Shown in pieces: positions 1 to 9,243 of a stretch of 64,000 bases of DNA. The stretch is taken from positions 94,226,753 through 94,290,752 of the forward strand of contig CM051456.1 in the NCBI GenBank assembly GCA_028274465.1. Reading direction: 5' to 3'. Below the pieces are notes generated by a model, which saw only the letters and a program-made list of their open reading frames with translations, did no database searches and was not told where the DNA came from. The stretch comes from Plantago ovata. Lineage: Eukaryota > Streptophyta > Magnoliopsida > Lamiales > Plantaginaceae. Within the stretch, counting starts at the first letter, position 1. Every line of letters begins with the position of its first letter. The position numbers and the translations under genes are program-made.

Positions 1-44
1 AATCCAAAAACGCGTCGAAAACGCGTAAAGGGCCGAAATTTAAT

Positions 45-127
45 CCCGGGCGAGTCGCCCGGGACGTGGGGCGAATCGCCCCATACCAGGCGAATCGCCC
101 GGTGTGTGGGGCCCTTCGACCCACACA
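45..127. promoter_or_regulatory. Palindrome array upstream of LTR TATA box
   Basis: Consecutive near-perfect palindromes of the type GGGCGA-N-TCGCCC lie here: a 9-bp stem around one base at 45-63 (CCCGGGCGA/G/TCGCCCGGG), a 7-bp stem at 68-82 (GGGGCGA/A/TCGCCCC) and further units to 127. They end a dozen bases before the TATA box. The same array occurs at 9598-9680, 12216-12290, 19174-19256, 57357-57432 and 63612-63692. A role in promoter control or RNA folding is inference. Confidence 0.7.
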
Positions 128-138
128 ATTCGAATACC

Positions 139-147
139 TATATATAG
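139..147 (+). promoter_or_regulatory. LTR TATA box (Athila-1 5' LTR)
   Basis: CTATATATAG is followed by a pyrimidine-rich stretch typical of plant transcription start regions. It is conserved in all Athila LTRs of the window (9692-9700, 19152-19160, 57331-57340, 63587-63596). Confidence 0.7.
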
Positions 148-889
148 TTTCTCAGTTTTCTCCGTTTTTCATACTTTTCCAGACCTTTTCTCTCACCTTT
201 CTCAGTAGTTTTAGGTAGGAATTTCCCAGAGCCTGTCTGGGGGTTCTTAGCTTAGGAGATACTTTTTCTTAGCAGTTTGGAGCTTGTAAGATCGCGATTC
301 TTCGGAGATTGACAACCTCCGATAACATTGTATCTTACAGTTTTTCTATTTATATTTATATATCTTTCATCATGTTTTCATTCATTCGTGGTATGATTTC
401 TGTTGATTGCATGACATCTATGAGTAGCTAAACTTCTCGTTGGTGATAGTATGTGATTTCTTAGCGAAGGGTTAATAATTATGCTAATGGCTATATCGCG
501 CATTATACTCTGAGTTATTGCTTTATTTCTTTGATCTATCTAAATCTATATCTTCGTAGTGTTGAATAATTACGGAACACAACTGGACAATTCATTGATC
601 AAAGATCTCCATGCAAGACCGAGGAATTTACGCATGATTATTAACCTGCTATGCTTTGAATGACCATACTATCACCAATCTCCATTATCTGTTAAGAAAA
701 ACCTTTGCTAAGACGTCTGCTGTTTTATATTCTTAAGTTAGATTAGATAAAGCTAGTTATAGTCCTTAGAGATCGACACTCGAGGTTATTTACTGCTACA
801 CTACGGTTTTCGTTGTAGTTGTGAATTGCCTTTGGCTAAATACAAATTTATTTGATTAATTGGAACCCGACATGCAACGTTCATCAAAT

Positions 890-907
890 TGGCGCCGCTG
901 CCGGGGA
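890..907 (+). other. Primer binding site, tRNA-Asp type
   Basis: Eighteen bases beginning three bases after the LTR match the complement of the 3' end of plant tRNA-Asp (TGGCGCCGTTGCCGGGGA) with one difference. The Athila-2 site at 18470-18487 matches it exactly. A tRNA-Asp primer is typical of the Athila lineage. Confidence 0.9.
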
Positions 908-1031
908 CTATACTCTTTTTTTCTGTTTAATTTGTTTATATTTTCAGCATTCAATTCCTAGTTCTAGTAGTTTTAGTTTTCCTATTTAATCTCTCTCTGA
1001 TACTCCTTTCCTAGTTTGTTACAGATAGTGT

Positions 1032-2010
1032 ATGCCACATACACGATCTAAAGGAACACCGCTTGCTGATTCAATTGCTAAGATCGACAGAGTCTACCAC
1101 CAAAGAAGGCGACTACTTCGAAGGCGTGAACTAGAGGAAATAGAGGATACCGATTTCTCTGAATCTCTACACAGTCTTTTCAAGGAAATCGACGGAATGG
1201 CAGAAGCTAGACCACTGAAAGCATGGGTTCAACCCTCCAAGGATCGTATGAGGGGACCGGCGATTGTTCTTTCGTCTGCAACTCGAGATCTGAAAATCAA
1301 GAACCACGCATTCCAACAACTTCCGAGGTTCTATGGCTTAGCAAGGGAAGATGTGATGGGGTACTTACACGATATCGATGATTTCGTCAACCAACTCCCA
1401 CGACCCGGAGCTGAAATAACAACGGATGAGTTGAGGATGAAGGTTTTTGCTATGGGACTTGGCGACAGAGCCAAGTCGTGGTTGAGTTCTCTACCGGCGG
1501 GCTCGCTGGACACTTGGGAGAAGGTTTTTTCAGCTTTCATGGAAAAATACTTCCCCCACACCTTGACTACCGCGCTCAAGGCGCAAATCACTGGATTCAA
1601 ATAGGACTATGATGAGACCATCTACACCGCGTTTGAGAGGTTCCAAGACCTCATGAACAAGTGCCCTCACCATGGTTTTGAGCTTTCTGATCTAGTCCAA
1701 CACTTCTATAATGGACTAACCTTCGAGAACCAACAAGTGGTGGACTTCCAATGCCGTGGCAATATTTGGGAGGAAACTGCGGAAGCCGTCTGGGCAGTTT
1801 TCGAAAGGCTTGCTAAGGGTTCGCAGTTCAAGGACCCAAGGGCAATGGTTAGGAGACGTGAACTTGAAGCTCCACCTACTCAAGAAGCCCCTATGTATAG
1901 GGGGAATGGGGATCAATTCGAGTGCTTTACCAACGAATTGAAACAAGTCCTCAAGAGCGCCACTGGAACTACTGTTTCGAACGAAGTTTGCCGAATATGC
2001 AAGAACTATG
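1032..2010 (+). pseudogene. Athila-1 gag, 5' part
   Basis: This is the structural capsid-type gene of the element; in live relatives the product packages element RNA in cytoplasmic particles. It starts with MPHTRSKGTPLADS, matching the start of the longer Athila-2 copy. An Arg-rich N-terminus is followed by the Retrotrans_gag core, recognisable by the motif WLSSLPAGSLDTWEKVFSAF with the partner segment LRMKVFAMGLGDRAKS. The zinc-knuckle region begins just before 2010 and is interrupted there by the solo LTR; the rest of the gene follows at 4019. The gene is a fossil with about one or two breaks besides the insertion. The preceding 124 bp after the primer site is the untranslated leader. Confidence 0.85.
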
Positions 2011-4013
2011 TGAAAGTATATATGTCCTAGAGACAACCAACATTAAGGATGATATGTACTTTACCGCATTCAGCTTATTGGTATTTATTTATGTTACATT
2101 TATTTAAGCATACATAAATACAATTGGCATTACATTTACTGAATAGATTATTTGGTTGTTTGAATTATTCTGTAAGATGTTCCCAAGGACTAAAGATAAT
2201 CACCAAGTTAGTGGGAGCTTGCATGTCAGAACTTAAGTCCTAAAATTAGCCACTAGTTGATGGTCATTGAGATATGGGATATCAATGATGCGATAGAGAC
2301 TAGCATGTGTTGCATCAGATCCTTCGAGGATGTAGTAGTTCTCACTGCTGCGAATAGCTTGGTTATTCATGATGGACACATGGACACTTTGGAGAGTGTT
2401 GGCATGCCCAGCCGAGAAACCATTTGGTAAATTCTATTTAAGTGTCTATGGGAGTATCGGATTGTAGGGTGATGTAATAGTCCTCAGACTTGAGGTCAAT
2501 ACTACATCATATGTGGAATAATATACTTTGACCATGCGCAACGCTTGCACTCTTAAAGTAGGGTAGATACGGCATGCGTTGGGTATATTAGGAAGCATAT
2601 GGTGTGAGTGATTGGACCAAGATCAGGATTCATTCCTCCGAATAGATTCAAGGAGAGAATACTCTACATCTCATATTTAGTGCGATCGTTAGTCAGTGGC
2701 CACTGCAAAGATATATGTCAAAATGCTGTTTGGACATAATCATCTAGATCGACTAAGAAGATTGAGAGACAATGGATGAGTTATTGGAATAGACACTAAT
2801 CCATATTCTAGATTCATTCGAGTATTCGAGAATGAAAGGACCGTATCATCAAAGTACTCTACATCACAGGCAGTTTGTATCTCCTCAACAAACGTTCCTT
2901 ACATATTAGTATTGTCTAGTGACGATTGTCTAGGAATATTCACTGAGACCTTGATTTGATCATTGCATGATATGTGAGGGCCTATGGGTCATATACAACT
3001 AGGTGATAATTCTCCCGATTAAGCATTAGGGTAAATTAAATGTCAATTGGATTGATAACATTGATTTACTATTGTCAAGGACATTTCATTTGATGGAAAT
3101 CATTAATTAAGTTAAAATTAGATTTATAGCTTAATTCATATATTAAATAAATATCAATTGGATTGGTAAATATTTAATTTAATAGTATTGAGAATGATTC
3201 TATTTGATAGTAACAACTAATTAATTAAGTTGAATTGGATTCAATGGATTAATTTATACTTTTAAAAAGTAAATTAATTAAATTAGATTTAATTAATAAA
3301 AGAAGAAAGAATAATTATATTAAATTGGATTTAATTCATTAAAGTTAGAATGTGCATTTGAACCAATTTAGAATGAGGTTCAAGTGTTAAAAGCCCAAAA
3401 GAAAAAGATTGCTAATGATGGACTTCGAACCCGTGACCTCCAGAAAATTAGCCTGCATACATACCAACTGGGCCAGGCCCATGCAAAATACCTAATCAGC
3501 GTTTTATCTATATGTTGCTGCGGCCGCAGTATCTGTCATAGCTGAATGATGAAACGTGTTGTTGTTGGGGTGTGGATAAGAGCTTTCTTCATCTTTTGGG
3601 TTTCTTCTACACGGTTGTATTCGTTCTAACTCTTTTCTTTTCTTCTTTGATCAATTCTCATTTTATTATGATCTTTGAGATTTCTTGTTTTGCTTAATGT
3701 AGATTTGAATATGGATTTACTAGCATCCATGGAGAATTCATCAACCAAGAATTGAACTACGTTTGAGTTGATCCTGAGGGTACGTAGGCAGCTTAGAATT
3801 GTTTTGAGTTCAGTCAGATTCTGTAGAAGATCATCAATTGTTCTTTGAAGAACAAAATCATGATTAGATCAATGATTCATGGAAGCTGGAAGCTGGATAA
3901 CGAGTAAGTCATTTGTATGGAGCATGTTAAATAATCATTCAATCAACGATTCATGTAGGAAATTTTCGAATTCCGCTGCATTAACCTTAGAGGTAATTTC
4001 CTATATACTAACA
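2011..4013 (+). repeat. Solo LTR, Angela/Tork-type Copia (copy A)
   Basis: This 2.0-kb unit starts TGAAAGTATATATG, ends CTAACA and is flanked by a perfect 5-bp target duplication CTATG (2006-2010 and 4014-4018). It has no primer site, coding region or second LTR, so it is a solo LTR left by LTR-LTR recombination. Its start and its end (a TTCCGCTGC motif about 40 bp before the terminus) resemble the LTR of the Angela-type element at 41078-43173, but it belongs to a different subfamily. A sister copy lies at 61235-63155 and is about 95% identical by eye. It is inserted in the gag zinc-knuckle region of Athila-1, so it is younger than that element. Confidence 0.9.
3419..3483 (-). other. tRNA-like segment with A and B box motifs
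   Basis: Read on the minus strand, the solo LTR contains TGGCCCAGTTGG (3464-3475), which fits the Pol III A-box consensus, and GGTTCGAAGTCC near 3420-3433, which fits the B box, spaced as in a tRNA gene. A complete cloverleaf was not found. The equivalent segment of the sister LTR (62561-62630) has also kept both boxes although the sequence between them differs. A tRNA-derived (SINE head-like) insertion is the likely source. Confidence 0.5.
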
Positions 4014-4018
4014 CTATG

Positions 4019-5199
4019 GGCATGGGGCTCATATGTGTAGATCGGAGCTTGCATATGATGATGGCAACTGGGTTCAAGTAGGCGAAGAGGAGGCCTTTGC
4101 TACGGAATTTGGTATTCAAAAAGCTAGCTACGGACAAGATGGTAGGAATCCTCGAGGTGGATTTTGGAGAAGAGGGTTCCGGAACAATCAAGGATATGCA
4201 CCGGCTAGCCAAACTTATGGCCCTAACCAAGTCCGTAGTAGGCTTAACTATGGAAATGACCACTGTGAAAACCCCGCTCCGAAAGAGCAACCGAAGTCGA
4301 AGTCGGCTCAACTGATGGAGAACTTGCAAAAGATGGTTGATCACACCCAAAGTTTTCTCAAACGTTATGAAGAAGATTCTGAGAAGACTCGGGCGAGGCT
4401 TGATCGATTGGAAGAGAGCACTAGGCTTGCCCATCAAAAGATGCAAGAGTTGATCGATCGAGGAGCAAGTAGGGAGCAAGGCAAGCTGCCTAGCAACACT
4501 GAGAAGTCGATGTCCATTACCTTGGTGGGTGATCTACCTGTCGCAATCACCATCAAGAAGGTTGCTAAGTGCGAGTGTTGCAAGAAGGAAGAACCCCCAC
4601 TGGCCAAGGAAGAAGAGAAGGACCTTGGTTCTGACGAGAGTGAAGAGGAGCAAGAGGATCCCGAGCCACTCCCTCAAAGTTTCGATGTTAAGGTCGGGAT
4701 TGGTGAACTTGAAGATGTCCGTGCCACACTAGACACGGGATCCTACTCTAATGTGCTCCCAATGAATGTGTTCGAGAAGAGTAGCCTTGGAAAATTATCT
4801 GAGCATAAGGCTATTGTGCAACTGGCGGATGGATCCTTTGTTAGACCCGAAGGCGTTGTGAAGAACGTATTGGTCAAGATTGGTGAAGCTTCTGTATACA
4901 CCAATTTTGTAGTCATGCCGGCGTTTACACCTGGGATGGGGGATGTCGTTCTCTTGGGGCGAACGTTCTTGACTAGACTACGCTCCGTGATAGACATCTA
5001 CCGAAGGACTTGCACCATTGAGGTGGATGGCAAGCGACACGTGTTGCGAGCCATATCTGACCCACCTGATCGCTTCAATGCTTCTCACATTATTAACTAC
5101 TGTGGTCTTGCTGTCTATTTTCATTCTTATTCACAGGTTCGTGGCATGAGGAGAAGATCCATGAAGGGGAAGTCTAGTACCCTCAAGAAGAAGAGCTAG
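4019..5199 (+). pseudogene. Athila-1 gag 3' end and aspartic protease
   Basis: This continues the polyprotein right of the solo LTR. The first part is the end of the zinc-knuckle region and a charged linker with a coiled-coil-like stretch (about 4310-4490). The second part is a retropepsin-like protease: catalytic motif LDTGSYSNVLP near 4730-4765 and the downstream VVLLGRTFL segment near 4945-4975. The protease would cut the gag polyprotein in particles. The reading ends in LKKKS and no reverse transcriptase follows. Athila-2 has the same end and the same following sequence (16118 leftwards), so the missing pol is an inherited trait of this subfamily. The copy is a fossil with about one or two breaks. 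Confidence 0.82.
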
Positions 5200-5242
5200 G
5201 CGCAACCAGGAGTCGAGTCAAAGACTTTAAACAATGGCGCTA

Positions 5243-5260
5243 TCCGGGAGGCAACCCGGA
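5243..5260 (+). other. Post-gag/pro hairpin (Athila hallmark)
   Basis: TCCGGG-AGGCAA-CCCGGA forms a 6-bp stem with a 6-base loop, 44 bp after the protease. The Athila-2 copy is at 16057-16074. From memory, a comparable GGGAGGCAACCC hairpin commonly follows pol in Athila elements, which suggests that the sequence after pol has been kept here although pol is gone. The remaining bases 5261-5462 hold nothing I recognise. Confidence 0.55.
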
Positions 5261-5462
5261 GTTTTTATCGATTTCTTTACTGCTTTTTTGCATCCATTCA
5301 TACTTGAACAATTTGCTTTTCATATGTGAATTTGTTCGTCTCTGTGTCGTATGTGCTTATGTTTTTGTTTGAGTGAGCTCTTTTGAGTGATTTCATGAGA
5401 AAAATGATTTTCGGGGACTTAAAAAACCGCGTTTTTCGAAGTTTCGTCTCCCCGCCTCAGGA

Positions 5463-5580
5463 GGTGGGGGGCGAATCGCACCACGAGTCCAGAGAGCTCC
5501 ACGCTCTCTGGACGCGCGGGGCGATTCGCCCCGCACGGGACGACTCGCCCCACGCCTGGGGCGACTCGCCCCGCGTTACT
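5463..5580. promoter_or_regulatory. Internal palindrome array upstream of ORF3
   Basis: GC-rich palindromes of the same GGGCGANTCGCCC type as in the LTR recur here, with an 11-bp perfect stem GTCCAGAGAGC / GCTCTCTGGAC around the loop TCCAC at 5487-5513. Athila-2 has the same block at 15762-15866. A pyrimidine-rich stretch follows (about 5608-5640), as it does downstream of the LTR promoter. The arrangement suggests a second, internal promoter for ORF3; I see no clear TATA box, so this is inference. Confidence 0.5.
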
Positions 5581-5796
5581 GCAGAGGTAAAAAACGGGGG
5601 TTGCCCCCCATTCCTCTCATGTTTCTTCATCTTACTCCAAAAAATTCTCCATTTTTCAAAATATCTTCAATCTTTCATAACTTCTTCATTATTCCATCAA
5701 ATTGTGTGTTCTTTAGCTTCAATCGAAGCCCGTTACGTGCTCTTTCTTTTCATCCGAACAAATTTCTTCCTAGTTCATTCAATCTTCGGATTTGAG

Positions 5797-6335
5797 GTAA
5801 TCTCACATGAACCCTAATTTTTCAAATTTGGGTTTTTTTTGACTTATGCTTCAATTAAGCTTGTATGATGTATTGGTTGATGATTTGTGTGATTAGAAAC
5901 GTTATTCACTATCAATTGCATGTTCAATTAGGCTTGGTTTGTTGGTTTGAGATTTTTGCTATTAGATGATATATCTTGTTAGGTAATGTATCTTTTACTT
6001 TCATTCCATGTTTAAACTTGTGTTTGTTGATATGATAATGATGGGTGTAATGGTAGAATGCATGATTGATGAAGTTGAGGATTTATGATGTTAGATTTTT
6101 GTTTCTATGGTATGAATTGAACCTTATAATTCAAGGCATTTGTTGTCTAGCAAGAGCATAATGTGATATGTGGTTGTAGTAGTTACATTGATATGTTGCA
6201 TGATGAAGTAGCTAGACTAGACATTGGGTTTTTGAGGATTTCGATTGTTGTAGATATCGCTCGTTTGTTCGCTCGTACATTTGCATATGCATAAGTCTGT
6301 TTTGTGTCATACAAGATACTAATTGCTGTTTGTAG
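5797..6335 (+). other. Candidate leader intron of ORF3
   Basis: A donor GAG/GTAATC (GT at 5797) and an acceptor TGTTTGTAG (ending 6335) bracket 539 bp of AT-rich sequence. A TACTAAT branch-point-like motif lies at 6317-6323. The acceptor is five bases before the ORF3 start codon. Athila-2 keeps the donor, branch motif and acceptor at 15001-15530 on the other strand (530 bp). Spliced env-like transcripts are known in some Athila-related elements (for example Bagy-2 of barley), but this particular intron is my inference. Confidence 0.6.
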
Positions 6336-6340
6336 AAATC

Positions 6341-7693
6341 ATGGCTCCAAGAGGATCAAAGAAGGCTGGGGCGAGCAAGAAGGGAAAGGGGGTAGCATCA
6401 AGCTCCCAACCTTCTCACGACTTGTACGAGTTGTCTCTAGCTGCGATAGATGTCCGACAAAGGCTCGAAGCGGAGCTAGCCCAAGGTGGGAGATCGATCA
6501 TACCAGACAGGCGGATAGATATTCTGGATGAGGTAGCTCAAACGGCAGGGTACATGACGCTCTCCCGATTGGCGACAAAAAGGAATTGGGTTTGGTATAC
6601 TTCAAACAGATTCAAGGGGTATGACATGAGCCTCCTCCAAGAGTTCTACGCTGGATTCACAGATCTTGAGGAGAAGGAGGGGGTACTAGTTCGAGGCCTA
6701 ATAGTACCATGGACGCCAGAAACAATTTCTTCATTCATCCATTTTGGGCAACGGGAGTTCACAAGAAGCAACCATGCCTACGAGTATTCAAGGGCCTCTA
6801 GGGGGATAGGAAGATACATTACGGACGTGATCTGCAACAGGGAGTACAGGTATCCAGAAACCGGAGCAGAACCTGCACGGATCCGTCAGAGCGACCTTAG
6901 CATCGAGGCTAAGGTGATGATGAAATTCTGCATCTTCAACTTGATCCCTAGAAAGAATGACACTTGGACACAGCCGAATTACGCCGAGCTCCTCTACTGC
7001 TTGATAGACAAGCATCGAATCGACGTTGGTTACATCATGTATGAGGAGTATGAGCGCCACTGGGAGAAGAAGAAGACATTGATGAGGGGGATTGCGAGGT
7101 TTCCGAGCTTCATCACTGCCTACTGCAAATATTACGGGGTCGAGGACATTGATGAGGGGGATTGCGAGGTCGCTGCCCTTTCACCCTCGACTACTGATGT
7201 ACAGCTTGCTAGGTATCAAATGAAGAATCCCACGGCTGCCGCTGCTGATGTGGAAGCACCCTTCCGACCGTCCGATTCGGATAATGAGAATGATTATGAG
7301 GATGCTTTGGAAGCTGAAGATGGCCGAGCCCCTATCCCGAATATTCCTTTTGTGCATAGAGCACCACATGCACCGCCTCGAGCACCACATGGGTCTAGAG
7401 GTATTGACTTCTCTGATTTCCGGGCCTACCTCGATGACCGTTTCGATAGAGTTGATGCTAGTGCTGCAGCCTTGACCACTTCTGTCCAAGGGCTGCGACA
7501 AGACCTCGACGGGCACATTGCCCAGCGCAACCGCGATTGGGAGATATTTGAGGAGCATCGCCGTGAGGATAGGCAAGAAAGGTGGGAGCAACAACAACTC
7601 ATTCAGCAGCAACAGGAGGCTCTACAGCGGTCCAATGATCTCCTGTCTGACATGTGGAGGGACAATTATGGGGATTACAATCCCGATGACTAG
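6341..7693 (+). CDS. Athila ORF3 (env-position protein, PF20167-like)
   Basis: This ORF encodes about 450 residues and lies between the protease and the 3' LTR, where Athila elements carry an env-like gene. I chose the ATG at 6341 (MAPRGSKKAG) because it follows the candidate intron acceptor and matches the ATG of the Athila-2 remnant; an in-frame ATG at 6323 lies inside the intron. After a basic Lys/Ser-rich N-terminus comes a globular region (residues about 60-260) with WYTSNRFKGYDMSLLQEFY and VRGLIVPWTPETI, which resembles the 'putative plant transposon protein' family (PF20167). An acidic linker (around 310-330) and a Gln/Arg-rich coiled coil at the C-terminus follow. I see no clear signal peptide or membrane segment, so true envelope function is doubtful. 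The reading frame is intact. Its role is unknown. Confidence 0.72.
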   Translation: MAPRGSKKAGASKKGKGVASSSQPSHDLYELSLAAIDVRQRLEAELAQGGRSIIPDRRIDILDEVAQTAGYMTLSRLATKRNWVWYTSNRFKGYDMSLLQEFYAGFTDLEEKEGVLVRGLIVPWTPETISSFIHFGQREFTRSNHAYEYSRASRGIGRYITDVICNREYRYPETGAEPARIRQSDLSIEAKVMMKFCIFNLIPRKNDTWTQPNYAELLYCLIDKHRIDVGYIMYEEYERHWEKKKTLMRGIARFPSFITAYCKYYGVEDIDEGDCEVAALSPSTTDVQLARYQMKNPTAAAADVEAPFRPSDSDNENDYEDALEAEDGRAPIPNIPFVHRAPHAPPRAPHGSRGIDFSDFRAYLDDRFDRVDASAAALTTSVQGLRQDLDGHIAQRNRDWEIFEEHRREDRQERWEQQQLIQQQQEALQRSNDLLSDMWRDNYGDYNPDD

Positions 7694-8311
7694 TCTTTTC
7701 ACATGTCCACTCTCAGCCAACCGAGGCCAAACCGTTCGGTAACATCTAGTATCACTTCTTATTACTCATTCTCTTTTGCTAGGGACTAGCTTAAGTATCA
7801 TAATGGGAATGGGATGTGAACCGCGATGTTAAGTATTGTTTGGCTGTGTGTTGATTGGTATCTTGTTTTTTTTTTTTGTTTGCATTTGCATTTGCACGTT
7901 TACTGCTTTCTTAGTTTTTAGGTTGCATTCACTACATTCATCCCAGGATAGTCTTGCATGTTTTATGTGGAGTTTATTGCCAAATTTTTTGAACTTTTTT
8001 ATTGGGTAGATCAACTAATTATGCCATTAATCATATGCTTCATCTCTATGAATTTGTTTGAGGTTTTTCTCGCTTGGCTTGTCACATTTATGTATTGCAC
8101 TTAGTTAAGCTTGGTAGTCTCAACATCACTTAGTGGTGTTTTCTCTACTGCGGTTCACGAAGGCATTTATAATAGGATGATGCATGTTAGGGTCTTATGG
8201 TTGTTTTCCCGAGTAATTATGTACCTAAGAGGCAACAAGTCTTCACCATGCTTTGAGATTGCTAAATGCCTAGGAAGGAGGTAGTGTGAGGATGTTTGAT
8301 CCTTTGTTTAT

Positions 8312-8344
8312 AACCTATTCTTCCAAATAGGTTTGGGGAGGGGG
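8312..8344 (+). other. Hairpin plus purine-tract module 1
   Basis: An inverted repeat AACCTATT...AATAGGTT is followed directly by TGGGGAGGGG, resembling the polypurine tract before the LTR. Counterparts are 13525-13556 and 58681-58714. Confidence 0.6.
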
Positions 8345-8427
8345 TTACACCATCATTAGACTTGTTTTTCGTTTTTCATTTTTAGTGTTGTGAGTTTATT
8401 TTTCCTTTTTCGTAAATTTTGTACTCC

Positions 8428-8456
8428 AACCTATTCTTCGAATAGGTTTGGGGAAG
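8428..8456 (+). other. Hairpin plus purine-tract module 2
   Basis: AACCTATTCTTCGAATAGGT forms a near-perfect hairpin with TTGGGGAAG behind it. Counterparts are 13411-13443 and 58569-58600. It may act as an additional plus-strand primer; that is inference. Confidence 0.6.
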
Positions 8457-8503
8457 TCGTTTGTGTGTTATTGTTTCTTTTTCGTTGTGCTACTCCTGGC
8501 TAA

Positions 8504-8640
8504 AAAAAATCGAAAAAAAAAAAAAGAAAAATTCCAGAAAAAAGAAAAAAACTGGAAAAGAAAAAAAAGAAAAAAAGAAGAAAAAAAGAAAAGACCCCAA
8601 AAAAGCAAAGAAGGGTCCAAAAAAAAAGGAAAGCCAAATA
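8504..8640 (+). repeat. Purine-rich low-complexity tract
   Basis: About 135 bases are almost pure A with scattered G, ending in GCAAAGAAGGGTCC-like sequence. It is kept at the same place in Athila-2 (13245-13373) and Athila-3 (58382-58520) although the exact order of bases differs. Long Lys-rich translations across it are artefacts of composition. Confidence 0.75.
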
Positions 8641-9243
8641 GCAGTTTAGCAAAGTGTTGTGTCCCATTTTCCAATTCTTGTAATGTTCGTAATCGTGTTG
8701 TAATTTTCTAATCGTTTCTTTTCGTTTGAGTGTGATCTGTTCTAGACCACCCTCGTCCTGCCATTCAGGAAGTGGTGAATAGCTTAAGGCTTTGCTTGAG
8801 AGATGAGTAGAATAGGGGAGTGTTATCTTTTTAAGGAACCCTCCTTCGTTTGATGAGAGCCAGTATTGGTTCGACCTCTTTGAAGAAAAGTCTTAACTTG
8901 GTGAACAGTAGTAAGTCCTTAGTTTCATAGGCACGGGACAACCATTCGTATTCTAACATGTTTCATTATGTCTTCACTGACTAGGTCCAGGTAGAAAATG
9001 TTACGAGAGACTATCTTGTCTTGACATAAGTGGTTATGTGAATGTGTATGAGTCAATCGAGGCATTCTTCAACCTATATTCATGTTATGACTTGTATGGT
9101 TTTTGTTCATATGTTTTTTGATAGATTCAGTAGATTAGTTCATTTTATTTGGCATGAGACTCCATTTTTTGTGTTGCATTGTTTTTTGCATTAGAGTCTA
9201 GCTTAGTTGCTTGAGGACAAGCAAAGGTTCGGTTTGGGGAGTT

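Larger units (their letters stand above)
1..886 (+). repeat. Athila-1 5' LTR (left end outside window)
   Basis: The sequence matches the last three quarters of the full LTR at 9244-10442 and ends with CGTTCATCA, three bases before the primer binding site. About 310 bp of the LTR start lies left of the window. The LTR contains a GC-rich palindrome array, a TATA box and a pyrimidine-rich start region, all in the same order in every Athila copy here. Confidence 0.93.
7694..9243 (+). other. Athila-1 noncoding region before 3' LTR
   Basis: This 1.55-kb stretch has no gene. It holds a long purine-rich tract (about 8504-8640), two hairpin plus purine-tract modules (8312-8344 and 8428-8456) and, at its end, the polypurine tract GGTTTGGGGAGT (about 9231-9242) next to the LTR. 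The same order is conserved in Athila-2 (12648-14174) and Athila-3 (57789-59160). Confidence 0.75.

Noticed and set aside
3419-3483. Functional tRNA gene
   Set aside because: Only A and B boxes fit; I could not fold a full acceptor stem and anticodon arm.
5243-5260. Transcription terminator (hairpin followed by T run)
   Set aside because: Hairpin plus T run terminates bacterial polymerase; this is plant retroelement DNA, and the hairpin is better read as a family hallmark.
5383-5817. 144-codon ORF across the internal palindrome array
   Set aside because: The translation is driven by the GC-rich palindromes and runs into the candidate leader; Athila-2 does not keep the frame.
8448-8711. Lys-rich ORFs over the purine tract (also 13205, 58326)
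   Set aside because: They are a composition artefact of the A-rich tract; no conserved start or end.
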